A stretch of DNA of 64,000 nucleotides, from NCBI GenBank assembly GCA_965217605.1, contig CBDCJB010000015.1:78454-142453 (forward strand), in the 5' to 3' direction. How positions within the stretch are numbered: position 1 is the stretch's first letter; every line of letters begins with the position of its first letter. This DNA is from JAYYZW01 sp965217605. Its GTDB lineage: Bacteria > Pseudomonadota > Gammaproteobacteria > Ga0077536. Both the position numbers and the translations under genes were made by a program. Under the pieces are notes generated by a model. It did not search any database. It was not told where the DNA came from and saw only the letters and a program-made list of their open reading frames with translations. This document shows, in pieces, positions 17,893-26,110 of this stretch.

Positions 17893-18798
17893 TCAAGCCG
17901 CCCTGGCTGACTTTCCCAGTTGCCGATAGTACTCGTTCTCTTTCTCCGCGGGTGGTCTGTCGCCGATGGGTTCGAGCAGGCGCCGGTTGTTGAACCAATC
18001 GACCCAGGTCAATGTCGCGAACTCGACTTCCTCGACATTTTTCCAAGGGCCTTGCGGACGGATCACCTCCGTCTTGAACAACCCGATGACCGTCTCGGCC
18101 AACGCGTTATCGTAAGAGTCGCCGACGCTACCGACCGAAGGCGTAATGCCCACGTCCGACAAACGCTCCGTGTAGCGAATGGACAGGTACTGCACGCCGC
18201 GGACGCTGTGATGGATCAGTCGGCTCCGTGGTCCCACTTTGCGGTCGTAAAGCGCCTGCTCCAGCGCATCCAGCGCAAGGTCCGTTCGCAGTGAATTGGA
18301 TACCCGCCAACCGACGATTCGCCGCGCGAAGGCGTCGATGACGAAGGCCACGTATACGAAGCCTCGCCAACTCGCCACATACGTCAGGTCCGCCACCCAT
18401 AAGGCGTTCGGACGCCTCGCCTTGAAATGCCGGTTGACCGCATCTTGCGGTCGCTCCGTGGCTTCGTCCGGGAGGGTCGTGACCGTGCGCCGACCCCTTT
18501 TAACCCCTTCAATCTCCATCGCCTTCATCAGCCTGGCCACGGTGCATCGCGCCACCGGGAGCGCTTCCCTGTTCAATTGCAACCACACTTTGCGAGCCCC
18601 GTAGACCTTGAAGTTCTCTCCCCATACCCGCTCAATCTCCGGCTGCAGCACCGCGTCTCGTTTCGCCCGCTTCGAGCGGCGTTGGGGGTCTTTGCGCTGC
18701 GCGTGGTGTGCGTAGTACGTCGACGGGACAATCGGCAGCACGCCGCAGATCGGCTCGATCCCATAACGATCCTTGTGCTCATCAATGAAGCCGATCAT
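17893..18798 (-). CDS. IS3-family OrfB, copy 3, with a mutated catalytic Asp
   Basis: The 301-residue protein is near-identical to copies 1 and 2, but the second catalytic acidic position is changed: HHSVRGVQY here against HHSDRGVQY in the other copies (GAC/GAT-type codon to GTC near 18203). A Gly to Glu change also occurs in MKAMEIEG. Loss of one of the three DDE residues should inactivate this copy's transposase in cis. Confidence 0.92.
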   Translation of the reverse strand: MIGFIDEHKDRYGIEPICGVLPIVPSTYYAHHAQRKDPQRRSKRAKRDAVLQPEIERVWGENFKVYGARKVWLQLNREALPVARCTVARLMKAMEIEGVKRGRRTVTTLPDEATERPQDAVNRHFKARRPNALWVADLTYVASWRGFVYVAFVIDAFARRIVGWRVSNSLRTDLALDALEQALYDRKVGPRSRLIHHSVRGVQYLSIRYTERLSDVGITPSVGSVGDSYDNALAETVIGLFKTEVIRPQGPWKNVEEVEFATLTWVDWFNNRRLLEPIGDRPPAEKENEYYRQLGKSARAA

Positions 18799-19118
18799 CG
18801 CTTCACTCGGCGGTCGAGCTCCGCCTGGGCAAAAAAAGCCGACGCCGTCTTCAGGATCTCATTGGCCCGTCTCAGTTCCTTGTTCTCCCGTTCCAACGCC
18901 TTGAGCCGAGCTCGATCCTCCGATGTCATTCCGTCTCGACGACCGGTGTCGATCTCACTTCGTCTCACCCACGTGCGTAGCGTCTCCGGCGTGCACCCGA
19001 TCTTGGTCGCAATCGACGCCGTCGCGGCCCATCGCGACCGGTACCCCTTCTCGTGTTCGAACAGGAGTCGAACGGCCCGTTCCCTAACCTCCGGGGAATA
19101 TCGCTTCGCTTTGTTCAT
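18795..19118 (-). CDS. IS3-family OrfA, copy 3
   Basis: The 107-residue helix-turn-helix protein matches that of copy 2, overlaps orfB by ATGA and has the T7 frameshift run. Confidence 0.92.
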   Translation of the reverse strand: MNKAKRYSPEVRERAVRLLFEHEKGYRSRWAATASIATKIGCTPETLRTWVRRSEIDTGRRDGMTSEDRARLKALERENKELRRANEILKTASAFFAQAELDRRVKR

Positions 19119-19380
19119 GCTCCAATCCTCTCAAGATTCGGAGCCTCCGAAAATCCCGGTGCGGTTCAAGGCGATGAGCGCAGCCGCGCAACGATCGATC
19201 CGTTCGCCGAGTTCCGCAAAGCTCAAGCGCACCTCGCCATCGGCGATCGCTTCCAGCTCACCGAACTCAACGGCCGCGCGATCGATGACGGCGCTGTAGG
19301 TTTGAATGGGTTCGGGCTCGTTCAATCGCTCGCCTCTCGCGTGGCTGGCTCGAGCGCGCTCATCCTTACTTACCAAGCGA

Positions 19381-19974
19381 TCACCATTTGCCGACTTGCG
19401 CTCTGATCTCAGGAAGATCGAGGTACATCGCGACGCGTAGAATTGTCCCGCCCGCTCGCGTATCGAAGACATCGATAAACGGCACGGCTTTGAATGGCTT
19501 GTCATTTACGGTGACCCCATCCACAGTCCCCTCACACACGACTCGCGTACCGCCCACGATGAAATTGACGGGTGTTCTCGTCAGTTGTGGAAATTGACCG
19601 CTAAGAAATTCACCGAAAAAAGTTCGGACGTCTTCCTTGCCCTCGAAAACATGGCCGCCCGGAAACGTTACAACACAATCGTCGGCGAAATAGGAAAGGA
19701 GACCGTCGAGATAGCCTTTTTCATGTGTCTGGTAGACGTGTTGTATGAGCCCCTGGGTGCTGGGGCCCTGAGCACCTTGCGGCTCAGCGTCGGAAGCATC
19801 GGTTGACGCGGTTTGCGCCTGAAACGTCTCAATCACGTCGAGCAGCTCTTTCATCCACTTTTCGCCGTACGCTTTTTCGTAGATTTTTGTGCCTACGCTG
19901 TGCACTTCCCGTAGCAGTTGCAGGCTCGCGTCTTTGGAAAGATCGTTGAGATCGGGATAGGTGAGATAGGTCAT
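19381..19974 (-). CDS. NTF2-like (SnoaL-type) protein in the molybdenum dehydrogenase operon
   Basis: This 197-residue protein has an N-terminal helical segment (1-55, KIYEKAYGEKWMKELLDVI), a low-complexity linker (about 56-75) and a C-terminal NTF2/SnoaL-like cone domain (HVYQTHEKGYLDGLLSYFADDCVVTFPGG to the end). The NTF2 fold serves as an isomerase, cyclase or hydratase scaffold or as a binding domain. The catalytic role here is unknown. Its ATG overlaps the stop of the Mrp gene (ATGA), so it is translationally coupled to it. Related proteins without the helical extension are about 130 residues, so the extension is notable. Type II DMSO-reductase operons usually encode a TorD-like chaperone at about this position, but this protein does not look like one. 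Confidence 0.7.
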   Translation of the reverse strand: MTYLTYPDLNDLSKDASLQLLREVHSVGTKIYEKAYGEKWMKELLDVIETFQAQTASTDASDAEPQGAQGPSTQGLIQHVYQTHEKGYLDGLLSYFADDCVVTFPGGHVFEGKEDVRTFFGEFLSGQFPQLTRTPVNFIVGGTRVVCEGTVDGVTVNDKPFKAVPFIDVFDTRAGGTILRVAMYLDLPEIRAQVGKW

Positions 19975-20855
19975 TGGACTCGTCTCTGCTCGATTTTTTC
20001 GAGGCTACGCTCAACAATGGCCGCAAAGGCTGCCGCCTCCGGACCGTCAGGATTCAAATCTCCAATCGGTTGACCGCGATCAGATTGGGTGGCTACGGCA
20101 GGAAAGATGGGGAGCCTGCCCAGTAAATCTATCCCTAGCTTAGCGCACGTGTCGTCAACGCCGCCGGTCGGAAACACTTCGACATGGGTGTGACAGCTTG
20201 GACATTCGACCCCGCTCATGTTCTCCACGATGCCCAGAATCGGCGCCTGCCGCTGCCGCGCAAACCCGATAGACTTTCGCACGTCCAGCAATGCCACATC
20301 CTGAGGCGAGGTGACGATAATGACCCCGGTCGGCGGATTCACCAGATCCATAACCGTAATGGATTCGTTACCCGTCCCCGGCGGAAGGTCGATTAACAGA
20401 AAGTCCAAGCTCTGCCAGTTGAAGGAACTGATGAGCTGATGGATGAAGTCATACTTGTAGGCATCCCGCCAGACGATCGGTTCGTCGGGATTCTTCTGCA
20501 TAAAAGCAATCGAGCCAATCTTGATGTGCGTCCCATATTTAAATGGGGGCAAGCCCTGTTCATCGAGTTTTAGCCGATGGTGTTCGCCACCAAAGAGTTT
20601 CGGCAAGTTGGGGCCATGGATATCGGCGTCGGCAATGCCAACCTGGAACCCCTTGTGGGCTAAGGCTACACCGAGGTTGGCGGAGAGCGTCGTCTTGCCG
20701 ACGCCCCCCTTATTACTCATGACGAGGATTACGTGTTCAACCCGGGACAGCCGCGTTTTGACCAGGTTGACATCGTGCGCTTTCTTATCGAGACGACACG
20801 TCGCCGCCCTGGGGCACATTTTACATCCGTGTAAAAGCCCGCAGTCCTCCGGCAC
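19971..20855 (-). CDS. Mrp/Nbp35-family P-loop ATPase (Fe-S carrier)
   Basis: This 294-residue protein has the deviant Walker A SNKGGVGKTTLSANLG (about 46-61), the switch segment DADIHGPNLPKLFG, Walker B-like LLIDLPPGTGN, and a C-terminal CPSC pair (ENMSGVECPSCHTH), as in Fe-S cluster carriers of the Mrp/ApbC family. The N terminus has C5, C11, C14 and C20 (spacing CX2CX5C at the end), recalling the N-terminal cluster site of Nbp35 rather than ordinary bacterial Mrp. The start is GTG 20855, three bases after the beta-subunit stop. Its place between the Fe-S beta subunit and the NTF2-like gene suggests a dedicated cluster-loading role for this enzyme. Confidence 0.88.
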   Translation of the reverse strand: MPEDCGLLHGCKMCPRAATCRLDKKAHDVNLVKTRLSRVEHVILVMSNKGGVGKTTLSANLGVALAHKGFQVGIADADIHGPNLPKLFGGEHHRLKLDEQGLPPFKYGTHIKIGSIAFMQKNPDEPIVWRDAYKYDFIHQLISSFNWQSLDFLLIDLPPGTGNESITVMDLVNPPTGVIIVTSPQDVALLDVRKSIGFARQRQAPILGIVENMSGVECPSCHTHVEVFPTGGVDDTCAKLGIDLLGRLPIFPAVATQSDRGQPIGDLNPDGPEAAAFAAIVERSLEKIEQRRVQ

Positions 20856-20858
20856 GCC

Positions 20859-21899
20859 TCACGTCTCTTGTTGTTGCAACTGCGGCGGTATCTGGAACAT
20901 GTCGTTAAAAACGAATCCAATGAGGGTGTCCATGACCTCCGACGGTTGCCCTTGCCGCTTCTTTTCTGTCCCTTCTTGCAAGGTATCGAGCGCCGCCTGC
21001 ACGCCATCCCCGAACAGCGACTCTAAATACTCGAGCGGGATCCGGCTCTCGTCGTTCAGCGAGCCATCCGCATTGTATCGCGGCGGTGCCATCGGCGGGA
21101 TGTAGAAAACATTCGGCTCTGTCCCGTACTCGGGGTGCAATGGCAGAGCGACCTTCCATTTCTTTACGAGCCTGTAGACACTGCCCTCTTCGTCATCCAT
21201 GTAACCCACATGATGCACCCGCCCTACGCACTGCTTGCAGCAGGACGGCGCGACGCCCTTTTCTACTTTGGGAAAGCAAAAAATGCATTTCTGTGCGATT
21301 TTTTTCACCTCATTGAAATAAATTTCCTTGTACGGACAGGCTGACATACATTTCTTATTGCCCTGACACGTCTCGTCACTGATCAACACGATGCCGTCTT
21401 CATCGCGCTTGTAAATCGCATCGACCGGACAGGCATCCACACATGGCGGGTTTGTGCAATGGACGCACAGCTTCGGCAGATAGAAATAGTAATTATTGGG
21501 GTAGATGTCCGCGCCGATGTCTTCGTCCCAGTTGGGCCCCCAGGTGGGATCCGTATTCGGCTTGACGTAGGACTGGGTGCCCTTGTACTCCGCGCCCTCA
21601 TAGTCATAAGTCCATGGGACGCCGTGGTCTTCTTTGCTGGGCACAGTCCCCAAGACAAGCTTGCCGTCTTTGAAGCCACCGCCGCCCTTCTCCCAATTTC
21701 GGGGATAACCAGGCCCTGGCTTGGTCTCGACATTCTGCCAGTACATATGCTCTTGGCCCGGCTCGTCGGTCCACAGGTTCTTGCAGGCCACCGTGCACGC
21801 TTGACAGCCAATGCATTTGTTGAGATCGATGACCATGGCGATCTGCCGGGCGCTCGTCTTGAGCAGCTCTTTGCTAGGTTTGAGTGTTTCAGTCCGCAT
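20859..21899 (-). CDS. Type II DMSO-reductase-family iron-sulfur (beta) subunit, EbdB/S25dB-like
   Basis: This 346-residue ferredoxin-like electron-transfer subunit has four cysteine groups: CIGCQACTVAC (residues 29-39), CVHCTNPPCVDACP, CQGNKKCMSACP, and CIFC with SCCKQC. It begins with RQIAMVIDLNKCIGCQ followed by TKPGPGYPRNW, closely resembling ethylbenzene dehydrogenase and steroid C25 dehydrogenase beta subunits of about 350 residues. The frame is open to 21986, but ATG 21899 is preferred because family similarity begins there and GAGAGAGAC precedes it. It overlaps the alpha-subunit stop by 11 bp, suggesting coupled translation. It has no leader of its own, as is normal for this subunit. 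Confidence 0.9.
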   Translation of the reverse strand: MRTETLKPSKELLKTSARQIAMVIDLNKCIGCQACTVACKNLWTDEPGQEHMYWQNVETKPGPGYPRNWEKGGGGFKDGKLVLGTVPSKEDHGVPWTYDYEGAEYKGTQSYVKPNTDPTWGPNWDEDIGADIYPNNYYFYLPKLCVHCTNPPCVDACPVDAIYKRDEDGIVLISDETCQGNKKCMSACPYKEIYFNEVKKIAQKCIFCFPKVEKGVAPSCCKQCVGRVHHVGYMDDEEGSVYRLVKKWKVALPLHPEYGTEPNVFYIPPMAPPRYNADGSLNDESRIPLEYLESLFGDGVQAALDTLQEGTEKKRQGQPSEVMDTLIGFVFNDMFQIPPQLQQQET

Positions 21900-24582
21900 G
21901 GCTGTCTCTCTCGACTTTCGCGACTTCGACGGATGCGTCATTAGAGTTCTGATTGGGACCCCAGTACCACATGCCATATTCGACATGGCCGTATCCCGAG
22001 ACCAATTGAGTCGGTTTGATCAACGTCGGGATCGCATTCTGGTAACTCGCCTTGTCGCGAAACAGGAGCGGGTCCCAGCCGTGATACATATGCGTGGCAC
22101 CGCGAGGCAAGCCTGGACGCACTTTTGCTTGACACTTGAATGAGCCGACGCTGTTGTAGACTTCCACCAGGTCTCCATCTTCGATGTCGCGCTCCGCGGC
22201 ATCTTGAGGATTGATGGAAATGAACGGCTCGCCGCGATTGAGCCGTAGCATCTGCTCGTTCGTGGTCCAATTGGAATGGATGGAATAGCGTGCGTGCGAC
22301 GTGTTGAACACCAACGGATAAGTATCGGTGTCCATGGGCGACGGTTTGTAGTTGGGGAGCTCTTCGCCATATTCGAGAAACCATTCGTGTTCAATGTAGA
22401 ACTGTTGCCGGCCCGCCAGCGTGTTCCACCTTTCTTTCTTGCCGACCCGTTCGGCAGGCGTCAGGAACGGCTTTTTCTCGCCGATCCAGCGGAACTCTTT
22501 CGTAGCATCCACGTGGGGGAATGCCCCCCAGCCGACCTCCTCCATCTCCTCGACTTTCATGCCCTCGGTTGACTTTGAATTGTCGAGAATCCACTGCACC
22601 ACATCCTTGTCTTCAGTAAATGCCCCATCAGCCACAAACTGGTCGTACAGTTTGTCGAATTCAATGACGTTGCCGAACTCTTCATCGTTATAAGGTTCGA
22701 TGTTTCTCGCTTTGGCGAACTCCGAAATTTTCTTCATCAATGCCGCCATCACCTGCCAGTCGGATTTCGACTCACCTTCCGGTTCAACGGCCGGTTGCGT
22801 CATGTGCAACACGGTTGAGAGCCAATTAGGTCGAAGCGAGTACTTCTCGTAGTTCGTCGCGACCGGCAGCACGAAATCGGAGTACATCCCGCTGCCCGTC
22901 ATCTTGATGTCCAAGGTGACGATGAGGTCGAGCTGTTTGAGCAGGTTGTCGCGAAACTCGCTGACGTTCTTGATGCGCCCGAAGTAATTGTCGCCCACCA
23001 TGATCATGGCCTTAAGCTGGTCATCCTTGCCGCCGTAATGCGGTTGCCACTTGTTCTCTAAGGCCGTTTTCAAACGGGACTCGATCTCGCCGACCAGATC
23101 GTCGCCGTAATATTTCCGCGCCGCGTCGCCTTGGTTACCGTAGATCCAGCCCCAGACGGTGTCTGATTCGATTCGTTCGCGATAGAACTTCCGCGCGTGA
23201 AGCAGCTCCCATTCCGTCGCATCGTCGGGGATTTCACGGCGCGGCCAATACAAGCCGTCTTCGAGTGCTTCAAACGCCCAGCCGTTCCAGGTCGTGAAGC
23301 CGGTGTTCTCGCCTGTGATTTTGCCGACTAAGGCCGGTAGCATGATCAAAGCGCGACCGGTGCTGTCGCAGTTGTACCAGCGATAAACCCCGAAGCCGCC
23401 GATGATCATCGGTCGCTCTGCGGCAGCGAACCCCCTGGCAATCTTTCGAATGACGTCGGGGTGTACGCCGCAGATCGCTTGAGCCTTTTCCGGTGTGAAA
23501 TCTTTGAGATATTCCTTTAGTCGGACGAAGACGGGTCGTACGACCATCGGGCCGTCGAGCGTCTGAACTTCGTACTCACCCTCTAGTGCCGGATCGAGAT
23601 CGCCGAGGGCAATGGAGGGTTCGGAATCGCCGAGACTACCGGGTGTCTTGGCAAGCTTAGCCCTGCGCATGTCCCAGAAATAGAACATATCCTCCCGTCC
23701 TTGAGGCTCCATGTCGCTTTCGCGCAGGTAACGGTTGTTGTCCTTGCGGACCAGAAACGGAAAATCGGTCTGCTCCTTGATGTAGGGCACGTCGTGAAGA
23801 TTTTCTTCGATAATGACGTTCGCCATGCCCAAGGCGAGCGCCCCGTCCGTGCCGTACTTCGGGTTGACCCACAGGCTCGCGCTGATCGAGCTCGGGTTGT
23901 ATTCCGGCGTGATGCTGACGATCTCAGAGCCGTTGTATTTGGCTTCCCAAAAATAATGTGCGTCTGGAATGCGCGTTACATTCGGATTGAAGTACCAGAA
24001 AATGACGTAGTCATGGGTATACCAATCCATCGAGCTATGGCCGTAGTAGTAGTCGCCCCACGTCAGGGATTCGCTCGAGGGCAGGTCACTGGTGGACTCG
24101 AAACAATCCGGATAGCTCGAACCGAGCAGGCTAGCGACGCGGCAAGGGGCGGCGGTGCCCATCATTTCGAGAAGCACGCCCACACCTGCGCGCATACTCA
24201 CGGCGCCCGGACCGTCATCGATGATCGTGGAGATGAGTTTGTCTGCGATTTCGGTGAGCGCCTCATCCCAAGAGACTTCCTGCCACTCGCCCGCGCCGCG
24301 TTCGCCAACGCGTTTCAGCGGATGGCGCAGGCGCTCGGGGCTTTGCATCTGCTGGTGTTCGACGAGCCCTTTTTGACAGCCCTTGGGATTAGGATCGGGA
24401 ATACCGGGCACGCCCGGATAATTTGCCGCCTGCTCTTCGCGAATTATCTTGCCGTCCTTGAGATAGATGTCGAAGTTGCAGACTGCCATGCAATCGACGG
24501 CGTGGGTGCCTTTGACGATCTTGTCCCAGGTCCACTTCTTGCGGAGCGAATCTTCCCACTTGCGATCGGGTTTGGTACTCAT
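21889..24582 (-). CDS. Type II DMSO-reductase-family molybdenum (alpha) subunit, EbdA/S25dA-like, without Tat leader
   Basis: This 897-residue Mo-bisMGD oxidoreductase has the N-terminal FS0 cluster ligands H27, C31, C35 and C69, the type II feature of His in place of the first Cys. D166 in STSDLPSSESLTWGDYYYG is the expected Mo ligand. The C-terminal dinucleotide-binding domain includes VFNTSHARYSIHSNW. The family includes ethylbenzene, cymene and steroid C25 dehydrogenases, which hydroxylate unactivated C-H bonds with water. Those relatives carry a twin-arginine leader; this one starts MSTKPDRKWEDSL with none, and AGGGAGGG precedes ATG 24582, so the start is firm. No gamma heme-b subunit and no TorD-like chaperone gene are nearby. 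A cytoplasmic enzyme is inferred. Confidence 0.9.
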   Translation of the reverse strand: MSTKPDRKWEDSLRKKWTWDKIVKGTHAVDCMAVCNFDIYLKDGKIIREEQAANYPGVPGIPDPNPKGCQKGLVEHQQMQSPERLRHPLKRVGERGAGEWQEVSWDEALTEIADKLISTIIDDGPGAVSMRAGVGVLLEMMGTAAPCRVASLLGSSYPDCFESTSDLPSSESLTWGDYYYGHSSMDWYTHDYVIFWYFNPNVTRIPDAHYFWEAKYNGSEIVSITPEYNPSSISASLWVNPKYGTDGALALGMANVIIEENLHDVPYIKEQTDFPFLVRKDNNRYLRESDMEPQGREDMFYFWDMRRAKLAKTPGSLGDSEPSIALGDLDPALEGEYEVQTLDGPMVVRPVFVRLKEYLKDFTPEKAQAICGVHPDVIRKIARGFAAAERPMIIGGFGVYRWYNCDSTGRALIMLPALVGKITGENTGFTTWNGWAFEALEDGLYWPRREIPDDATEWELLHARKFYRERIESDTVWGWIYGNQGDAARKYYGDDLVGEIESRLKTALENKWQPHYGGKDDQLKAMIMVGDNYFGRIKNVSEFRDNLLKQLDLIVTLDIKMTGSGMYSDFVLPVATNYEKYSLRPNWLSTVLHMTQPAVEPEGESKSDWQVMAALMKKISEFAKARNIEPYNDEEFGNVIEFDKLYDQFVADGAFTEDKDVVQWILDNSKSTEGMKVEEMEEVGWGAFPHVDATKEFRWIGEKKPFLTPAERVGKKERWNTLAGRQQFYIEHEWFLEYGEELPNYKPSPMDTDTYPLVFNTSHARYSIHSNWTTNEQMLRLNRGEPFISINPQDAAERDIEDGDLVEVYNSVGSFKCQAKVRPGLPRGATHMYHGWDPLLFRDKASYQNAIPTLIKPTQLVSGYGHVEYGMWYWGPNQNSNDASVEVAKVERDSHAD

Positions 24583-24704
24583 GTGAATCCCTCCCTAATG
24601 GCGTGGGCGGCGGGGCCCCGCTGCCGCTCTGATCCAGTCACATTAGATTCTTCCCATTGCAGATTTGCCAGCGGCAATTTGGCCGGATGCACGTACCACG
24701 ATAT

Positions 24705-24930
24705 TCAAATCGGCACGAACAGCAGCAGAATCTCGGCGATCAGGCAGGGTTTACTACTGCCCTCCGCTTCCACCTGGTGGGTGGCCTTTACGAGGAAGCT
24801 GCCGTCGTCTCGCTTGGTGACGTCAACGAGCACGAACCGCGCCCGTGCGCGCTGCCCTACACGAAGCGGCGCGGTGAATCGAACCCGATCGGACCCATAA
24901 TAGTGTCCGATCAGATCGGAGAGTACTTTC
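24705..24930 (-). pseudogene. C-terminal fragment of a MaoC-like dehydratase
   Basis: About 65 codons ending in EILLLFVPI match the C terminus of the intact MaoC gene at 31889-32359 (shared DRVRFTAPLRVGQRARAR and AEILLLFVPI). The N-terminal hotdog half is missing, and the frame upstream of about 24905 is unrelated. This is a truncated paralogue, not a working gene. Confidence 0.8.
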
Positions 24931-24970
24931 TGTCGCTGTTCTTCGAAGTGCTTGGATCTATACATCGTCG

Positions 24971-25234
24971 CTACGACCGTTCGAGCCCAAGACGTTGATG
25001 CCATTGTGCTATCGATTCATCAGGATATTCATCGAAATGCAGATCCTTGGCACCAGCAAAGACCTCCACCCACGACGCTTTGGAGCCTAGCATCAAGTGA
25101 GTCCGTTCCGGCGGTACCGGCAGCTCGGTATCGATCGCGGACGCGAATCGGTGGATCAATTCCGGCCAACGCGGATCCCAAGCCCACAGAGGTGTACCGC
25201 AGGTAGCGCAAAAACGCCATTCAGCGTAGAGCAG
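24971..25234 (-). pseudogene. C-terminal fragment of a GFA-family (glutathione-dependent formaldehyde-activating) protein
   Basis: Read on the minus strand, the frame gives EWRFCATCGTPLWAWDPRWP then KASWVEVFAGAKDLHFDEYP and ends RLGLERS. The CxxCGTPL zinc site and the tail are typical of GFA/CENP-V-like proteins. Everything upstream of about 25234 is lost at a short sequence resembling a mobile-element end. With the MaoC fragment it marks a deletion scar upstream of the molybdenum operon. Confidence 0.72.
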
Positions 25235-25235
25235 T

Positions 25236-25257
25236 TAGTTTTGAGACAGCTTCTAGC
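25236..25257 (+). repeat. Short sequence resembling the inner end of the monooxygenase-cassette repeat
   Basis: TTTTGAGACAGCTTCTA here matches TTTTGAGACCGCTTCTA of the repeat at 4469-4516 with one difference. It lies exactly where the GFA-like gene is cut, so it may be the end of a related element. The remainder of the repeat is not present. Confidence 0.35.
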
Positions 25258-25394
25258 TTTTCTGCCGCCGCAGCCCTATAGTCGGCACGCATCCCAGCAC
25301 CCGACAGTGCACGGCTGAGCGGAACGCTGGAAAAACGCCCTCCGCCTCCCATCGCCCCTCGGGCATCCCTTCTACATGATCAGGAGTAAACACC

Positions 25395-25526
25395 ACGTCC
25401 AAGTCCCAGCGACCCAACAAGGAAGTGAAAAAGCGGGCCTTGCTGACGCCGAAGGAAAAGAAGGCGGCGAAGCAAGCGAAGAAGCATGCCGGAGGTGTCG
25501 CCCCCTTGATCGTTAAGCGCCCCTAG
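25395..25526 (+). CDS. Small basic protein (43 aa) with an apparent ACG start
   Basis: The frame from 25395 reads T/M-SKSQRPNKEVKKRALL then TPKEKKAAKQAKKHAGG and VAPLIVKRP, ending TAG at 25524-25526. Such short Lys-rich SKxxRPNKE proteins occur widely in proteobacteria; function is unknown. A good Shine-Dalgarno AGGAG (25382-25386) lies eight bases before codon ACG at 25395, where ATG would be expected. Either ACG is used inefficiently as a start or the gene was inactivated by one T-to-C change. The family recall is from memory of similar small proteins and is moderately certain. Confidence 0.5.
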   Translation, partial: TSKSQRPNKEVKKRALLTPKEKKAAKQAKKHAGGVAPLIVKRP

Positions 25527-25842
25527 ATTCGCGCTGGGACCGGCGCCCTTGACGGGGCCTGCGATTTCGAGCGCGAGGCGGGATTGCAACGGATGCCCTA
25601 CTTTTGTCTCGCGTGCTGATCGACGGCGCGCTGTGGTTAGACTGCTACTCAATTACTCCGTTTGCGTCATCCACCGTCTGTTCGATCAGGAACGCATTGA
25701 CAGCGGGTGTATGAGCGACCTCCGGGTCCTCCAACAAGCGGCCCGCGATGACAACCAACGGATCGAGGTCGCGGCAACGCGTCTTGTTGTATTGCGAAAT
25801 ATCGCGAGCAAAAGGCAAGACCCGGCACCAATCCTGGTTCCC

Positions 25843-26110
25843 TCACCCGGTTTGGCGACGGCTTAAGACGCGCAACGCACCCATAGCTGAGACGAACAGC
25901 CAGATTCCAGCCGGCAGCGGCACGACCTGCAGCGACAGCGCGTTAGCGCCGTACACGGCATTCCAGCGGAGACCGTTACCGAAGGCCGGGAGCACCATAT
26001 CGTCAAACTGTCCGATGATTTCCCCGGCGATGAATAGCGTGAACGAATCACCCATCTCCGGCGCATACTCAGGCTCGATATCGTCGACGAGCTGAACGTC
26101 CAAAAGCCCG
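25843..26110 (-). pseudogene. C-terminal half of a VPLPA-CTERM exported protein (other half at 29604-30485)
   Basis: On the minus strand, directly after the end of IS30 copy A, the frame reads GLLDVQLVDDIEPEY, GDSFTLFIAGEIIGQFD and ends with a VPLPA-type sorting tail: VVPLPAGIWLF, a short hydrophobic helix, then Arg-rich LSRRQTG. Such tails direct proteins to an exosortase-like system. The missing N-terminal part is on the plus strand at 29604-30485. Joining the two across the 2-bp repeat CG gives TLTLGGLLDVQLVDD in frame. This is one gene split by IS30 insertion followed by inversion. Confidence 0.88.

Larger units (their letters stand above)
17854..19168 (-). mobile_element. IS3-family insertion sequence, copy 3, inside an acyl-CoA synthetase gene
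   Basis: The 1,315-bp element has the same ends as copies 1 and 2. The flanking direct repeat AGG (17851-17853 and 19169-19171) is a clean 3-bp target duplication. It sits in the same orientation as the interrupted gene. Confidence 0.94.
16418..19325 (-). pseudogene. AMP-forming acyl-CoA synthetase (FadD3-like), interrupted by IS3 copy 3
   Basis: The 5' part (19325-19169) and 3' part (17853-16418) are one gene split by the IS. Removing IS3 copy 3 and one copy of its 3-bp target repeat gives AALIASGIERGDRVALWAPN with no frame change. The protein is an ANL-superfamily ligase: P-loop MFTSGTTGLPKGVM, the adenine motif VVTGYGMTETHG, the GWMKTGDI hinge region, and a C-terminal catalytic Lys region NKVLKTALR. 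It would activate a carboxylic acid to its CoA thioester. The start is probably TTG 19325, with AGAGG before it. It is last in the operon with the molybdenum dehydrogenase and lies 55 bp behind the NTF2-like gene. As it stands it cannot make a full-length enzyme. Confidence 0.92.

Noticed and set aside
17854..18046. Apparent 64-residue N-terminal extension of the acyl-CoA synthetase
   Set aside because: It is IS3 sequence read in a non-coding frame before entering the interrupted gene; the real N terminus is beyond the IS at 19169-19325.
21889..24582. Nitrate reductase NarG-like or perchlorate reductase identity
   Set aside because: The beta subunit opening and the alpha FS0/Mo regions resemble hydrocarbon and steroid dehydrogenases more closely, and no NarJ/NarI-like genes are present; a firm substrate was not assigned.
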